64,000 nucleotides of DNA from Lamprobacter modestohalophilus (GCF_016583905.1 NZ_NRRY01000002.1:1-64000); one strand, 5' to 3'; shown: positions 16,874 to 25,850, counted from the stretch's first letter. Translations and numbers: made by a program. The notes: generated by a model from the sequence alone, not told the origin.

Positions 16874-16891
16874 ATGACAGGTCGATGACAG
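16874..16891 (-). promoter_or_regulatory. Pho box upstream of olsB
   Basis: On the minus strand the sequence is CTGTCATCGACCTGTCAT: two exact copies of CTGTCAT separated by four bases, the 7+4+7 architecture of the PhoB binding site. It lies 72 nt before the olsB start, in the 142-bp gap after the HAD gene, and points toward olsB. No strong -10 hexamer is obvious at the expected distance. Confidence 0.85.
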
Positions 16892-16943
16892 CACGGATCT
16901 GGCCGTGCTCTGCTGGCCGTGCTCTGCTGGCAGCGCTTTGCCG

Positions 16944-17600
16944 TCAGTTGCGCAGTGATCGGATCGGCCAACCACGCTCACGGGCGATGGCGGCCAGGCG
17001 CTCGTCAGGATCGATCGCGACCGGGAAGTCCACCGTCTCGAGCAATGGCAGATCATTGATCGAGTCGCTGTAGAAGACGCTGCCGCTCAAGCTTGCCGCA
17101 TGCGCATCCAGCCACTGACGGAGGCGCTCAACCTTGCCTTCGCGAAACGCCGGTGTGCCGACGGTTTGGCCGCTATAGTGTCCGTCAACCAGGGCGGGCT
17201 CGGTTGCAATCAGGTGTTCGATGCCGAACCGCTCGGCAATGGGCGCGGTGACAAAGGCGTTGGTCGCGGTAATGATCATGAGCGTATCACCGTTGCTTCG
17301 GTGCTGCTCAACCAGGGCATGTGCCGCTGGCAGCATGATCGGCTCGATGCGCTCGCGGATGAAGGCTTCGCGCCAGCGCTCGAGCTGTTCGCGAGGGTGT
17401 TGGCTCAGGGGCGCGAGCGAGAAGCGCAGAAAAGCGTCAATATCAAGCCGTCCAGCGCGGTAGTCGTCGTAGAACTGCTGGTTGGCTCGCTCGTACTGTT
17501 CGCCGTCGACGACGCCGAGGTCGATGAGGTGACGCCCCCACAGGTAATCGGAATCCCCGCCGAGCAGTGTATTGTCAAGATCGAAGATGGCAAGAGGCAT
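16944..17600 (-). CDS. HAD-superfamily phosphatase (HAD-IB, SerB-like)
   Basis: 218 residues with MPLAIFDLDNTLLGGDSDYL (motif I), LMIITATNAF (motif II) and VFYSDSINDLPLLE (motif III). The HAD-IB branch includes phosphoserine phosphatase and related small phosphatases. It is commonly the neighbour of rppH in gammaproteobacteria, as here (divergent). Substrate unknown. The stop codon lies 52 bases before the Pho box region, so the olsB promoter sits in its 3' flank. Confidence 0.85.
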   Translation of the reverse strand: MPLAIFDLDNTLLGGDSDYLWGRHLIDLGVVDGEQYERANQQFYDDYRAGRLDIDAFLRFSLAPLSQHPREQLERWREAFIRERIEPIMLPAAHALVEQHRSNGDTLMIITATNAFVTAPIAERFGIEHLIATEPALVDGHYSGQTVGTPAFREGKVERLRQWLDAHAASLSGSVFYSDSINDLPLLETVDFPVAIDPDERLAAIARERGWPIRSLRN

Positions 17601-17866
17601 GGCTTGGCCTTAGAGACAGCTTGGCTGATGAGGCTGCGATTATCTCGGATTTGGCCATACTCTCGCCTGGCTTTGGCGCCGGCATGGCCCGGAATGGTCT
17701 GCGCTGAGTCTGAATCAGGGTCTGAATGGGGGGCAGAATCGGGTGGTAAATGCGTTAGCAGGTGTGGGCTAGGGAGGAAATGGAGTCTCTGTGGCCCTTC
17801 GCGGGATTTGAAGCTGCTAGGCAGATTGTGGAAGAATGCCAACGAAACTCAAAAAGGTACAGCAAC

Positions 17867-18418
17867 TTGATCGACGGGGACGGTTTCCGGCCAAACGTCG
17901 GCATCATCTTGAGCAACGCAGACCGTCGCCTGTTCTGGGGGCGCCGTGTCGGGCAAAACGCGTGGCAGTTTCCACAGGGTGGGATCAAGTCCGACGAGAC
18001 ACCGCTCGAGGCGATGTATCGCGAACTGGAGGAGGAGGTCGGCCTGTTGCCAGGACATGTCAAGGTCCTTGGCTGCACGCGAGGCTGGCTTCGCTACCGC
18101 TTGCCCAAGCGCTTTATCCGGCGTCACTGCGGTCCGATCTGCATTGGCCAAAAGCAGGTGTGGTACTTGCTGAGGGTCCAATGCGGGGAAGGTGACTTTT
18201 GCCTAGATCGCAGTGAAAAGCCTGAGTTCGATGCCTGGCGCTGGGTCCGCTACTGGTATCCGGTACAGGATGTCGTCTACTTCAAGCGCCGCGTCTACGA
18301 ACGTGCGTTGCACGAGCTGGCGCCGCTGCTCTATCCGGATGGCGTTCCGGCAGTCGATACCATGGCTCCGCAGGTCCAACAGGGTAGCCGCGGCTATTTG
18401 CGCCAGCGCCGGCGTTAG
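17867..18418 (+). CDS. rppH: RNA pyrophosphohydrolase
   Basis: Removes pyrophosphate from 5'-triphosphate mRNA ends and triggers RNase E decay. The family starts MI-D-x-D-G-[FY]-RPNVGII; this fits a TTG start at 17867 (codons [16 protein letters not shown]), preceded by AAAAAGGT. An open frame back to a GTG at 17762 would add 35 unconserved residues. The Nudix box spans [23 protein letters not shown], and [22 protein letters not shown] and [10 protein letters not shown] are typical of RppH. Confidence 0.9.
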   Translation: MIDGDGFRPNVGIILSNADRRLFWGRRVGQNAWQFPQGGIKSDETPLEAMYRELEEEVGLLPGHVKVLGCTRGWLRYRLPKRFIRRHCGPICIGQKQVWYLLRVQCGEGDFCLDRSEKPEFDAWRWVRYWYPVQDVVYFKRRVYERALHELAPLLYPDGVPAVDTMAPQVQQGSRGYLRQRRR

Positions 18419-18446
18419 CTGAGGTTCTTACAGGCCGCCTGCCTCA

Positions 18447-19853
18447 TTACTCGGGCGCGATCTCGGGCGCGATGAGCGGGAGCCCCTTGCCGGGGTTGAG
18501 GATGCCGTTTGGATCAAACTGCGCCTTGATGGCGCGCATCAGAGCGAGTGCGGGTGGGTCGATCTCGCGGTCGATGAAGTCCCGCTTCTCGAGCCCGACC
18601 CCGTGCTCACCGGAGAGGGTGCCGCCAAGCGCGACGACGCAATCGAAGACGCCGGCCAGGCAGTCGGCTGCGCGTGCCATCTCATCAACGTCGTCTGGAT
18701 TGACCAGCAGGTTGACATGGATGTTGCCGTTACCCGCATGGCCGAAGTTGACGATGCGGATGCGATACTGGTGCGCGAGCTGCTCGAGGGTATCGATAAA
18801 GGTCGCGATCCGGGAGACCGGCACCACCACGTCTTCATTGATCTTCTTGGGTGCGACATGCCTCAGCGCCGGAGAGAGGGCCTTGCGGGTGCGCCAGAGT
18901 GCGGCGATTTGTTCGCGATCGCGGGCGACGCTGAGGTCGAGCAGGCCGGGATTGCGGGCCGCTGAGGCGACGGCATCGGCGGTGGCCGAAACGCAGTCAG
19001 CCGGTCCGTCGACCTCGATCATCAAGAGCGCACCCGTGTCGGCGCTGACGCCGAGGTCGGAGTATTGGCGCACCATGTCGATCGCCGCGGCGTCCATGAA
19101 TTCCAGGGCGCAAGGTGTGATCGGCTGCGCCATGATGGCCGCCACCGCGTCCGCTGCGGCGTGGATATCGCGATAGGTTGCCCGCAGGGTTTGCTTCGCC
19201 TCCGCCACAGGGGTGAGCTTGAGCGTCGCTTCAGTGATCAGCGCGAGAGTGCCCTCGGAGCCGATGATCAGGCGGGTCAGGTCATAGCCGACCACGCCCT
19301 TGGTGGTGAGGACGCCAGCGCGAATGCGCTGGCCGCTGCCGGTGACTGCCGCTAAGCCTAGGGTGTTCTCGCGCGGGGTGCCGTATTTGACTGCGCGCGG
19401 GCCGGCTGAGTTGTAGGCCAGGTTGCCGCCAATGGTGCAGATCGCGGCACTGGTGGGGTCGGGCGGCCAAAAGAAGCCGTGCTCGCCCAAGGCGCGCTGC
19501 AGGGTCTCGTTGACGACCCCTGGCTCGACCACGGCGAGTCGGTTGGCCGGGTCGATGCGCAGGATACGGTTCATGCGCTCGAAGGCGATGACGATGCCGT
19601 TGCGCTCCGGCACCGTGGCCCCGGTGGTTCCGGTGCCGAGCCCGCGCGCGGTAACGGGAAAGCTGTGTTGGTTGGCGAGTTGAACCAGCGCCTCGACTTG
19701 CTCCGCGTTGCTGACGAAGGCAACCGCTGCGGGCAGACCCTGGCGGCGACTATTGTCGTAGCCGTAAGGCCAGCAGTCGCCTGGGTCAGTCAGAAGAGAC
19801 TTTGGGCCAACAATCGCGGCCAGGCCCTGGATGGCGGACTGATTAAGCGCCAT
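18447..19853 (-). CDS. FAD-linked oxidase, GlcD/D-lactate dehydrogenase type
   Basis: 468 residues from the ATG at 19853. FAD-binding motifs: VTARGLGTGTTGATVP, AICTIGGNLAYNSAGPRAV, GYDLTRLIIGSEGTLALI; C-terminal oxidase motifs: NFGHAGNGNIHVNLL and GGTLSGEHGVGLEKRDFI. The family oxidises 2-hydroxy acids such as glycolate or D-lactate and passes electrons to quinone or a partner subunit. No glcE or glcF neighbour is present, so it may act alone. Overlaps the start of the dolP stop region by 11 bases, suggesting one transcript with dolP/yraN. Confidence 0.85.
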   Translation of the reverse strand: MALNQSAIQGLAAIVGPKSLLTDPGDCWPYGYDNSRRQGLPAAVAFVSNAEQVEALVQLANQHSFPVTARGLGTGTTGATVPERNGIVIAFERMNRILRIDPANRLAVVEPGVVNETLQRALGEHGFFWPPDPTSAAICTIGGNLAYNSAGPRAVKYGTPRENTLGLAAVTGSGQRIRAGVLTTKGVVGYDLTRLIIGSEGTLALITEATLKLTPVAEAKQTLRATYRDIHAAADAVAAIMAQPITPCALEFMDAAAIDMVRQYSDLGVSADTGALLMIEVDGPADCVSATADAVASAARNPGLLDLSVARDREQIAALWRTRKALSPALRHVAPKKINEDVVVPVSRIATFIDTLEQLAHQYRIRIVNFGHAGNGNIHVNLLVNPDDVDEMARAADCLAGVFDCVVALGGTLSGEHGVGLEKRDFIDREIDPPALALMRAIKAQFDPNGILNPGKGLPLIAPEIAPE

Positions 19854-20517
19854 CAGTGTGTGTCTGCGCTGTCGAATCGGTTGCTGATGGGCTGCTCGAT
19901 AGCGATTTCGGCTCGATATATTCGAACAACTTGACGACGCGGACGACGCCGGGCAGTCGGCGTACGACCTCGGTCGTGGTATCAGCCTCTTCACGCGTGA
20001 CCAGGCCCATCAGATAGACAATGCCGTCTTCGGTGACGACCTTGACGCGGGTTGCGTCGAACCCCTTGACGCCTCTGCCACCGCCGATCGCGATCTTGGC
20101 GCGTGAGGTGATTAATGCATCCTGGCTCTCTTGCGTGAGCGAGATCGGCGGTCCGATGTGAACCTCATCGTAGACCTTGGTGACCTTTGGTAGCTGACTC
20201 ACGATCTCGGCGAAGCGCCGCTTCACCTCAGCGCTGTCGGCTTGGCCGGTCAGGAGCACCTGGAAGTTGTAGCTGGTGATCGAGATACGGCTCGCCTGCT
20301 CGACCTCCGGGGTCTGGTAGAAGAGGTGTTTCGCCTTGATCTCGATCATCTCGTCGTCGAGCACGGTACTTGCTGACCGGCGCTCATGCAGGACCGAGGC
20401 GCCGTATGCGGTTCCGACCACTGCCGCCGGCGCGCAGCCCTGGAGTAGCGGGGTTAGGCCGATGGCTGAGGCGATCAGGAGCACTCGAATCAGATTAGGA
20501 GCTGGCAGCAAAGGCAT
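19843..20517 (-). CDS. dolP: BON-domain outer-membrane lipoprotein DolP
   Basis: 224 residues from the ATG at 20517. A signal peptide ends in the lipobox LLQGC, then two BON domains: ISITSYNFQVLLTGQADS-AEVKRRF and ARVKVVTEDGIVYLMGLVTR-EEAD...VRRLPGVVRVVKLFEYI. DolP (YraP) binds anionic phospholipid and supports outer-membrane integrity. Its start overlaps yraN, and lpoA lies just upstream, the conserved gammaproteobacterial order (diaA is missing here). Confidence 0.88.
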   Translation of the reverse strand: MPLLPAPNLIRVLLIASAIGLTPLLQGCAPAAVVGTAYGASVLHERRSASTVLDDEMIEIKAKHLFYQTPEVEQASRISITSYNFQVLLTGQADSAEVKRRFAEIVSQLPKVTKVYDEVHIGPPISLTQESQDALITSRAKIAIGGGRGVKGFDATRVKVVTEDGIVYLMGLVTREEADTTTEVVRRLPGVVRVVKLFEYIEPKSLSSSPSATDSTAQTHTDGA

Positions 20518-20875
20518 GACGAATCCATTGAATGGCGCCGGCGCCATCGATGGCGATGACGTCAAACCGGCATGGCAGATTGATCGAGTGGCGTTGAAGA
20601 TAATAGGCCGCAGCCGCGGTGAGGCGCGCTTGTTTGCGTGGGTCGACACTTGCCGCAGCGCCGCCGAAACGAGCGGATGCACGAAAGCGGACTTCAACAA
20701 ACACCAGTGTCTCGCCATCGCGCATCACCAGGTCCAGCTCACCGCGCTTGCAACGCACATTGCTGGCGACATGGTCGAGGCCTTCCCGCTCCAAATAACT
20801 ACGGGCTTGCTGCTCCTGATAGTCGCCGAGCCGTTTGCGCCAGGGTGTTGCCTTAGTGGTCAAGATGGCGGTCAA
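20495..20875 (-). CDS. yraN: YraN family protein (UPF0102)
   Basis: 126 residues with the endonuclease-like fold motifs LGDYQEQQARSYLEREGL, VRCKRGELDLVMRDGETLVF and VEVRFRAS, plus a late RFDVIAID. The D-x-E-x-[KR] layout resembles Holliday-junction resolvase-like nucleases, but the biochemical role is not established. Overlaps dolP by 23 bases and follows lpoA by 45. Confidence 0.9.
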   Translation of the reverse strand: MTAILTTKATPWRKRLGDYQEQQARSYLEREGLDHVASNVRCKRGELDLVMRDGETLVFVEVRFRASARFGGAAASVDPRKQARLTAAAAYYLQRHSINLPCRFDVIAIDGAGAIQWIRHAFAASS

Positions 20876-20920
20876 GATCGAGCGCTTGACGTGCGGGCTG
20901 GTTGATGACCGTGCATGCGT

Positions 20921-22861
20921 TCAATCGCCACTGGCTTCAGGTTCGACAGCGTCGATGCGCTCTGCAGTGGCCACCCCCGAACTGGTGAAGCGCGCCAGCG
21001 TCAACTGTCGCTGCACATGGCCGCGCGAGTCGACGCTCAGGCCACCGGTCTCGCCGGGAAAGAAGGTCCCAGGCTGGCGGCCCATCTCGCTAATGCGCGG
21101 GCTGAGCCGATAGGCGTCGATGCCCATCGCATAGAGTCTCGCAAGAGGACCGCTGACGTCGCCCAGAGTTCCTTGCAGGGCTTGACGTGAGAGTCTATCG
21201 GAGCGTTGCTGGTCGAGCAGCCAGGGGATGTCGACGAAGTAGAGGCCGGCCAAGGTTTGATCTCGCGAGGGATTGAATGCGCCATCGTAGACGTGCGAGG
21301 TCGCGATGACGGGGACCTCGACCCCCGTGAGCCGCAGTGCTTGCCAAAGTGAGGCGACATTCTCAGTTGTGGCGACAAGGAACACCACCTGCGCCTCGCT
21401 GTTGGCCACAGCTTCGGCCGCGTTGCTGACTGAGCCATAGGTTGGCTGTGCGACGAGGGTGCCGCCGAGCGCCCGCCACTGGCTGCGGAATGCATCGGCC
21501 ATGCGTGAGCCCCAGGGGCTCTGGGGATAGACCAGTGCCGCGCGCTTCAGCCCCCCTGAGAAGGCGTAGTTGGCGGCGTTCATGGCCTCGTCTTCCGGGG
21601 CGAGCGAGAGTTGGTAAAGGTTCGGCGTCGTCGCACCGCTGGCGCGGTTGAGGGCCAGAGTCGGTACCGGCAGTGCGCCTTGGCGGGCAAGCGCGGTCAC
21701 GGATGATTTCTGTAGCGGCCCAATCACCAGGCTGGCGCCGGCGTCGACATCCTTTGCGTATGCTGAGGCGCTATCTGTCCCAAAGCTTAGGCTGGGGCGG
21801 GTGCCGCTGCGATCGGCTTCGTAGGCGGCCATGATGCCGTCTTTAATGGCTCCGCCTGCAGCGCCAAATTGTCCGCTGGTTGGCAGTAGAACCAGTGCGT
21901 TGGTGCCAGCAGCGTAGCCGCCTGCGAGCGTCGCGAAGTAGGCATCATCAAGTCCGGCAAGCGCGGGATGGCTCGAGCGGTTCTTGCCCCACCAGGATTT
22001 GAGGCTGGCATTGAGCTCCGGGGTGGCTGTGCTCTGCCCAGCGAGTAACTGTGCGAGTTCAATCCAGCCGCGCATGCGTCCTTTGGCGGTTTTTTCGGCC
22101 TGCGCGAGACTCGTCTTACTGAGACTGCTCAGGGTGAAGAGTAGCGAGACTTGGTTGTCCATGCGTGCATCGGACGAGGTGAGCAGCCGGTCGAGCTGAT
22201 CGAGCTTCTCGGCGGCCCGCACGGGCGCTTTGTTGAGTCGATAAGCCGCTGCTAGGGAGCCGAAGTATTGCGTTTTCAGCTCCGTTGTCAGTGCGCCCGG
22301 GTTGACGCGATCGAGGGTGCTGATCGCCTCGGCCGCGCGGCCTCGGCTGAGTGCGACATCGGCCTGCAGCAGCAGTGCGGCCTGGCGTTGCGAGGCGGTT
22401 AATGCCGCTTGATCGAGTGCCAACAGGATGCGGCTTGCGCGCTGTGCGTCACCGGCCCGCAGCAGTGCTTTCGCTGCTTCGATCTCGAGCTGTTGGCGCG
22501 CTGGCGGTGCGGTGGTCTTGGCTAGGGCGAGATAGGCGTCAGCCGCCGCGCCAGGTTGGTCGTCGCGCTCCAATTTGCGGGCTTCCGCGAGCGCATTTGG
22601 CGGTAGGCTGTCGAGTAAGCGGTTGGCGTCTTTGACGGGGTCTATCGCGCAGCCAGCGATCAGGCTGGCACCGATGATCAAGGCTAGGACGGCAAACCGC
22701 GCGGTTGAGCTGATTTTCGCGTGCAGCGATCGCGGCAGCGTCCGGGGTTGCGAGGCGCGATGCACATGAGCCTTCGCCTTTGCTTGGGGACTCGAGCGGT
22801 CTTGACGCATCGTTGTTGGGGTGAGTTGCTGGGACTGTCGACCGAGGTGATGAGCGGGCAT
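20921..22861 (-). CDS. lpoA: Penicillin-binding protein activator LpoA (LppC family)
   Basis: About 646 residues. The start at 22861 is chosen because GGAG lies six bases upstream; 22810 is an alternative. A long basic N-terminus leads to the lipobox GASLIAGC, a TPR-like helical region (about 100-310) and a periplasmic-binding-fold domain (NALVLLPTSGQFGAAGGAIK, SLVIGPLQKSSVTAL, AALVYPQSPWGSRMADAF, VPVIATSHVYDG). LpoA sits in the outer membrane and activates PBP1A. First gene of lpoA-yraN-dolP. Confidence 0.92.
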   Translation of the reverse strand: MPAHHLGRQSQQLTPTTMRQDRSSPQAKAKAHVHRASQPRTLPRSLHAKISSTARFAVLALIIGASLIAGCAIDPVKDANRLLDSLPPNALAEARKLERDDQPGAAADAYLALAKTTAPPARQQLEIEAAKALLRAGDAQRASRILLALDQAALTASQRQAALLLQADVALSRGRAAEAISTLDRVNPGALTTELKTQYFGSLAAAYRLNKAPVRAAEKLDQLDRLLTSSDARMDNQVSLLFTLSSLSKTSLAQAEKTAKGRMRGWIELAQLLAGQSTATPELNASLKSWWGKNRSSHPALAGLDDAYFATLAGGYAAGTNALVLLPTSGQFGAAGGAIKDGIMAAYEADRSGTRPSLSFGTDSASAYAKDVDAGASLVIGPLQKSSVTALARQGALPVPTLALNRASGATTPNLYQLSLAPEDEAMNAANYAFSGGLKRAALVYPQSPWGSRMADAFRSQWRALGGTLVAQPTYGSVSNAAEAVANSEAQVVFLVATTENVASLWQALRLTGVEVPVIATSHVYDGAFNPSRDQTLAGLYFVDIPWLLDQQRSDRLSRQALQGTLGDVSGPLARLYAMGIDAYRLSPRISEMGRQPGTFFPGETGGLSVDSRGHVQRQLTLARFTSSGVATAERIDAVEPEASGD

Positions 22862-23016
22862 CATTGACTCCGAAGATGAAACCGATGGGGTCGAGCCGAA
22901 GCGAGAGACTGCGCTTCGGCAGCATACGTCGTGTTCATGGTGATCAGCCATCGCGTGCACTGACCTCCATGGGTAGGGCGAAATGGTTTGAGCTAAATGG
23001 CCTGAGCAAGGGATAA

Positions 23017-23601
23017 TCACCAGCCCTTTTCGTCGAGCATCGCGCGCAGATTATTGTCGAGGGGCAAGCTGAGGTCGGCTGTCGCTAACACCATGGAATC
23101 CTTGGTATTGACGACGCGCGCGCTGATGTAGACGCGATTTGAGCCTACGGCATAAGTGCCCATCAAAATCGAGTTGGCGGAATAGGCGGCATTGAGACGT
23201 TGAACCTCGCGCGTCAGAATCAGCTCGCCGAGCTTCTCCTCAACAAAAAGACTGTCGCGCATCTTGACCTCGCGCATGCGAATGCCAGCCTGAGAGAGTG
23301 CGGAGGCAAAGAGCTCTGAGCTGATGCGCCCGAAGGTGGAGGAGGCTCTCAGGTTATTGATATCGACAAAGGTTGACGCGATCATCGGGCTATATTGCGC
23401 CAATTCGGGCTGGACGCTGATCAGGCGTTTCGCGGCGTCAGTGATCTCGGCAGAGAGATTGGCTGGCTGTACGTTTTGATAGTAGGTGACCGGAGGGTTT
23501 CTGTTGGTGCTCGGGATGCAGCCTATCAGCAGCAGGCCGAGCAGGATCGCCAGTAGGCTCATCCACGCTCGGTGAGGGGTCAGGAGCGATGCTTGGCTCA
23601 T
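23017..23601 (-). CDS. FlgO-like outer-membrane lipoprotein
   Basis: 194 residues with a signal peptide and lipobox (LLLIGC). The body has the FlgO fold signature: MIASTFVDINNLRASSTFGR, ISSELFASALSQAGIRMREV, ILMGTYAVGSNRVYISARVV and TADLSLPLDNNLRAML. FlgO proteins are outer-membrane lipoproteins needed for flagellar stability in Vibrio, but no flagellar gene is near. The gene ends just before lpoA and follows another lipoprotein gene by 10 bases. LpoB was considered because of the lpoA neighbour but the motifs fit FlgO better. Confidence 0.72.
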   Translation of the reverse strand: MSQASLLTPHRAWMSLLAILLGLLLIGCIPSTNRNPPVTYYQNVQPANLSAEITDAAKRLISVQPELAQYSPMIASTFVDINNLRASSTFGRISSELFASALSQAGIRMREVKMRDSLFVEEKLGELILTREVQRLNAAYSANSILMGTYAVGSNRVYISARVVNTKDSMVLATADLSLPLDNNLRAMLDEKGW

Positions 23602-23611
23602 TGTTGATCCC

Positions 23612-24325
23612 TTACCATTGGTTGTCTAAGGGTATACGGGGTATTGGCTTGGGTTTTGGGGCCCGCGGTGGATCATAATGTCGACGGTCGCCCTGATTGA
23701 TGTAGTAGATGTTAGATGAGGAGTAGAGGACGCGTTCGTTATCCGTGATCTTGGTGGTAATGATGACCTCTTCTTGACTCACGGAGGTCCAGCTGCCGCT
23801 GGTGACATCGGCGCCCGCGACCGGTGGTACCAATGCCAGTGCGGCATTGCTCGAGGGGGCTACGAGCACAGAGATGCCGGTGGCAAGGGCGGCTAAGGTG
23901 AGCGTCCCGGGGTATGGACGAATGAAGCCACGGTCGCTGTGGTTGATCACCTCGACGTCGAAATCGACCGTGGCGGCGCCTCCTGGCTCCTTCTGAACGA
24001 TCGCTCCGCCTGAAACGAGCTCACTGGTGAGGAGCGAGCGGTATCCGCGGGCGAACTCACCGCGGCTGTGATCGGTGTGCTTTGGCAGGTATAGGGGTGT
24101 CGATCGCAGATGAGGCTGTTGCAGTATGCCCGTCGCTTCATATTCGGCAAGCACCTGCCAATGGTGAGCGGCTTGCATGCGCTGTTGCTCGCTGTACGGG
24201 TAGGTCTTAGCCATCGGAACCTGAGCGGCGTTGGTGTAAAAGCAGCCGCTCAGGTTCAGACTGATCGTGCTAACGATCGTATTAACGATGGCAAGATGGG
24301 CGAGTCGCGATAAGGCCACCAGCAT
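23612..24325 (-). CDS. Uncharacterised lipoprotein upstream of the FlgO-like gene
   Basis: 237 residues, not recognised as a named family. A hydrophobic start with lipobox LNLSGC marks an outer-membrane lipoprotein. Central AATVDFDVEVINHSDRGFIR and a glycine/alanine-rich hydrophobic stretch (LAALATGISVLVAPSSNAAL) could be a membrane-associated hairpin; ITTKITDNERVLYSSSNIYY follows and the tail is proline-rich. Ten bases from the FlgO-like gene, so the two probably act together at the cell surface. Confidence 0.6.
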   Translation of the reverse strand: MLVALSRLAHLAIVNTIVSTISLNLSGCFYTNAAQVPMAKTYPYSEQQRMQAAHHWQVLAEYEATGILQQPHLRSTPLYLPKHTDHSRGEFARGYRSLLTSELVSGGAIVQKEPGGAATVDFDVEVINHSDRGFIRPYPGTLTLAALATGISVLVAPSSNAALALVPPVAGADVTSGSWTSVSQEEVIITTKITDNERVLYSSSNIYYINQGDRRHYDPPRAPKPKPIPRIPLDNQW

Positions 24326-24458
24326 CTCCTGTTGGCTGGGTCGAGTGCCCAGGCTTCCATACCTGGATTCCTAGGCCCCTAGTGAAGAACATACAGTGTG
24401 CAGGCTGCGTGTACGCTTGTCAGATAAAAACCACGAGGCCGACGACTAGGGGGATGAT

Positions 24459-25304
24459 TTGACTGGAATACTATACGTGGTAGCGACACCGATCGGCAAT
24501 CGAGAGGACCTGAGTCCGCGGGCCCAGGCGGTTCTGGCCGAGGCCGATGTGATCGCCTGTGAGGACACCCGGCACAGTCGTCCACTGCTCGCGGCATTCG
24601 GCATTGCTGGCGAGCTGTTGTCCTATCATGAGCATAACGAGGATCAGGTGGCTCCGCGCCTGCTGAGGCGACTGCGAGCGGGTGAGACGATCGCCTTGAT
24701 CAGCGATGCCGGCACGCCGCTGATCAGTGATCCCGGGTTCTTGTTGGTGCGAGCGGCGCGTGAAGAGGGCGTTCGGGTTGAGCCGATCCCGGGTCCCTGT
24801 GCGGCGATCTGCGCCTTGTCGGCGGCCGGCTTGCCGAGCGACCGCTTCTTGTTTGTTGGCTTCCCGCCACGTACGCGTCCTCAACGTCTGGTCTGGTGCC
24901 AAGGTTTCGCCAAAGAGCCGGGTACCCTGATCTGTTACGAGAGTGCTCGCCGTGCCGCAGCGACCCTCAGCGATCTCGCCGAGGGCTTGGGCTCAGAGCG
25001 GCGCGCCGTGGTCGCGCGGGAGCTGACCAAGCGCTTCGAGACCTTTCTGATGGGGCGCATCGCTGAGCTTGCTGAGCAGGTGGCCGCAAGCCCTGAGCAC
25101 CAGCTTGGCGAGATGGTGATCATGATCGAAGGCGATCCGCGCGTTGACGATGAGCGTGATCGCGCTGAGCAAGCGCGGGTGTTGGGCATCTTGGCGGCGG
25201 AGCTGCCGTTGAAGCAGGCGGCGGCACTCGCCGCGTCGATCACCGGGGGGGCGCGGAATCAGTTGTATAAAGCGGCCTTGAGGACGCGAGATCAAGCTGA
25301 TTAG
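24459..25304 (+). CDS. rsmI: 16S rRNA (cytidine1402-2'-O)-methyltransferase
   Basis: 281 residues from a TTG at 24459 with AGGGGGA upstream. SAM-binding tetrapyrrole-methylase fold: LYVVATPIGNREDLSPRA, DVIACEDTRHSRPLL, LISDAGTPLISDPGF, VEPIPGPCA and LPSDRFLFVGFPP. RsmI methylates the ribose of C1402 in the ribosomal P site. Divergent from the lipoprotein/lpoA genes, as in E. coli, and upstream of RNase P RNA. Confidence 0.95.
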   Translation: MTGILYVVATPIGNREDLSPRAQAVLAEADVIACEDTRHSRPLLAAFGIAGELLSYHEHNEDQVAPRLLRRLRAGETIALISDAGTPLISDPGFLLVRAAREEGVRVEPIPGPCAAICALSAAGLPSDRFLFVGFPPRTRPQRLVWCQGFAKEPGTLICYESARRAAATLSDLAEGLGSERRAVVARELTKRFETFLMGRIAELAEQVAASPEHQLGEMVIMIEGDPRVDDERDRAEQARVLGILAAELPLKQAAALAASITGGARNQLYKAALRTRDQAD

Positions 25305-25375
25305 CCACTTGAAAATGGACATCAACTTTTTCGATTTGAGCAACACTGTAGGGCGATGATTGGGAGGTAGGAAGT
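25305..25375 (+). repeat. Dispersed repeat, copy 1
   Basis: The stretch containing GAAAATGGACATCAAC, TTTCGATTTGAG, CACTGTAGGGCGAT and GGGAGGTAG recurs in similar form at 50346-50410. Both copies lie between gene ends. See the other copy for its hairpin structure. Confidence 0.55.
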
Positions 25376-25479
25376 TAGAGAGCGACTTAAGGTGACCTCC
25401 TGAGGCAGCGACTTGCACGGACTGGCCAGGTTGATTTGGGCAATGGCCAGTTCGGGCGCAAAACGCTAGACTGTCAATT

Positions 25480-25850
25480 GGGAGTCGGCTGGACAGTCGC
25501 GGCTTGGCGCATGCGTCAGGCGGAGGAAAGTCCGGGCTCAACAGGGCAGGGTGCCAGGTAACGCCTGGGGGGCGAGAGCCTACGGAAAGTGCCGCAGAAA
25601 ACAAACCGCCAACCCCGCGCGAGCGGGCGGTAAGGGTGAAAAGGTGCGGTAAGAGCGCACCGCGTCCGTGGCAACACGCGACGGCAGGGTAAACCCCACC
25701 CGGAGCAAGACCAAATAGGGGAGCGAGCAGCTTTGGCTGCGACATGCGGCCCGCATGGGCTCCCGGGTAGGTCGCTTGAGGCGCGGGGTGACCCGCGTCC
25801 CAGATGAATGACTGTCCACGACAGAACCCGGCTTACAGGCCGGCTCCCTA
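25480..25850 (+). ncRNA. rnpB: RNase P RNA (class A)
   Basis: The catalytic RNA of tRNA 5' processing. Hallmarks in order: P4 5' strand region GAGGAAAGTCCGGGCTC, CAGGGCAGGGTGCCAGGTAA, GAAAGTGCCGCAGAAAACAA, GTAAGGGTGAAAAGGTGCGG, the TAAACCCCACCCGGAGCAAG block, and the 3' side ACAGAACCCGGCTTACAGGC. Ends were placed at the P1 strands (GGAGTCGG and CCGGCTCC) and could shift by a few bases. Confidence 0.95.

Noticed and set aside
17762-17866. N-terminal extension of RppH
   Set aside because: The family begins at the [12 protein letters not shown] block, matched by a TTG with its own ribosome site; the upstream codons are not conserved.
23017-23601. LpoB, partner of LpoA-type activators
   Set aside because: The lipobox and position are suggestive, but the core motifs match FlgO-like proteins.
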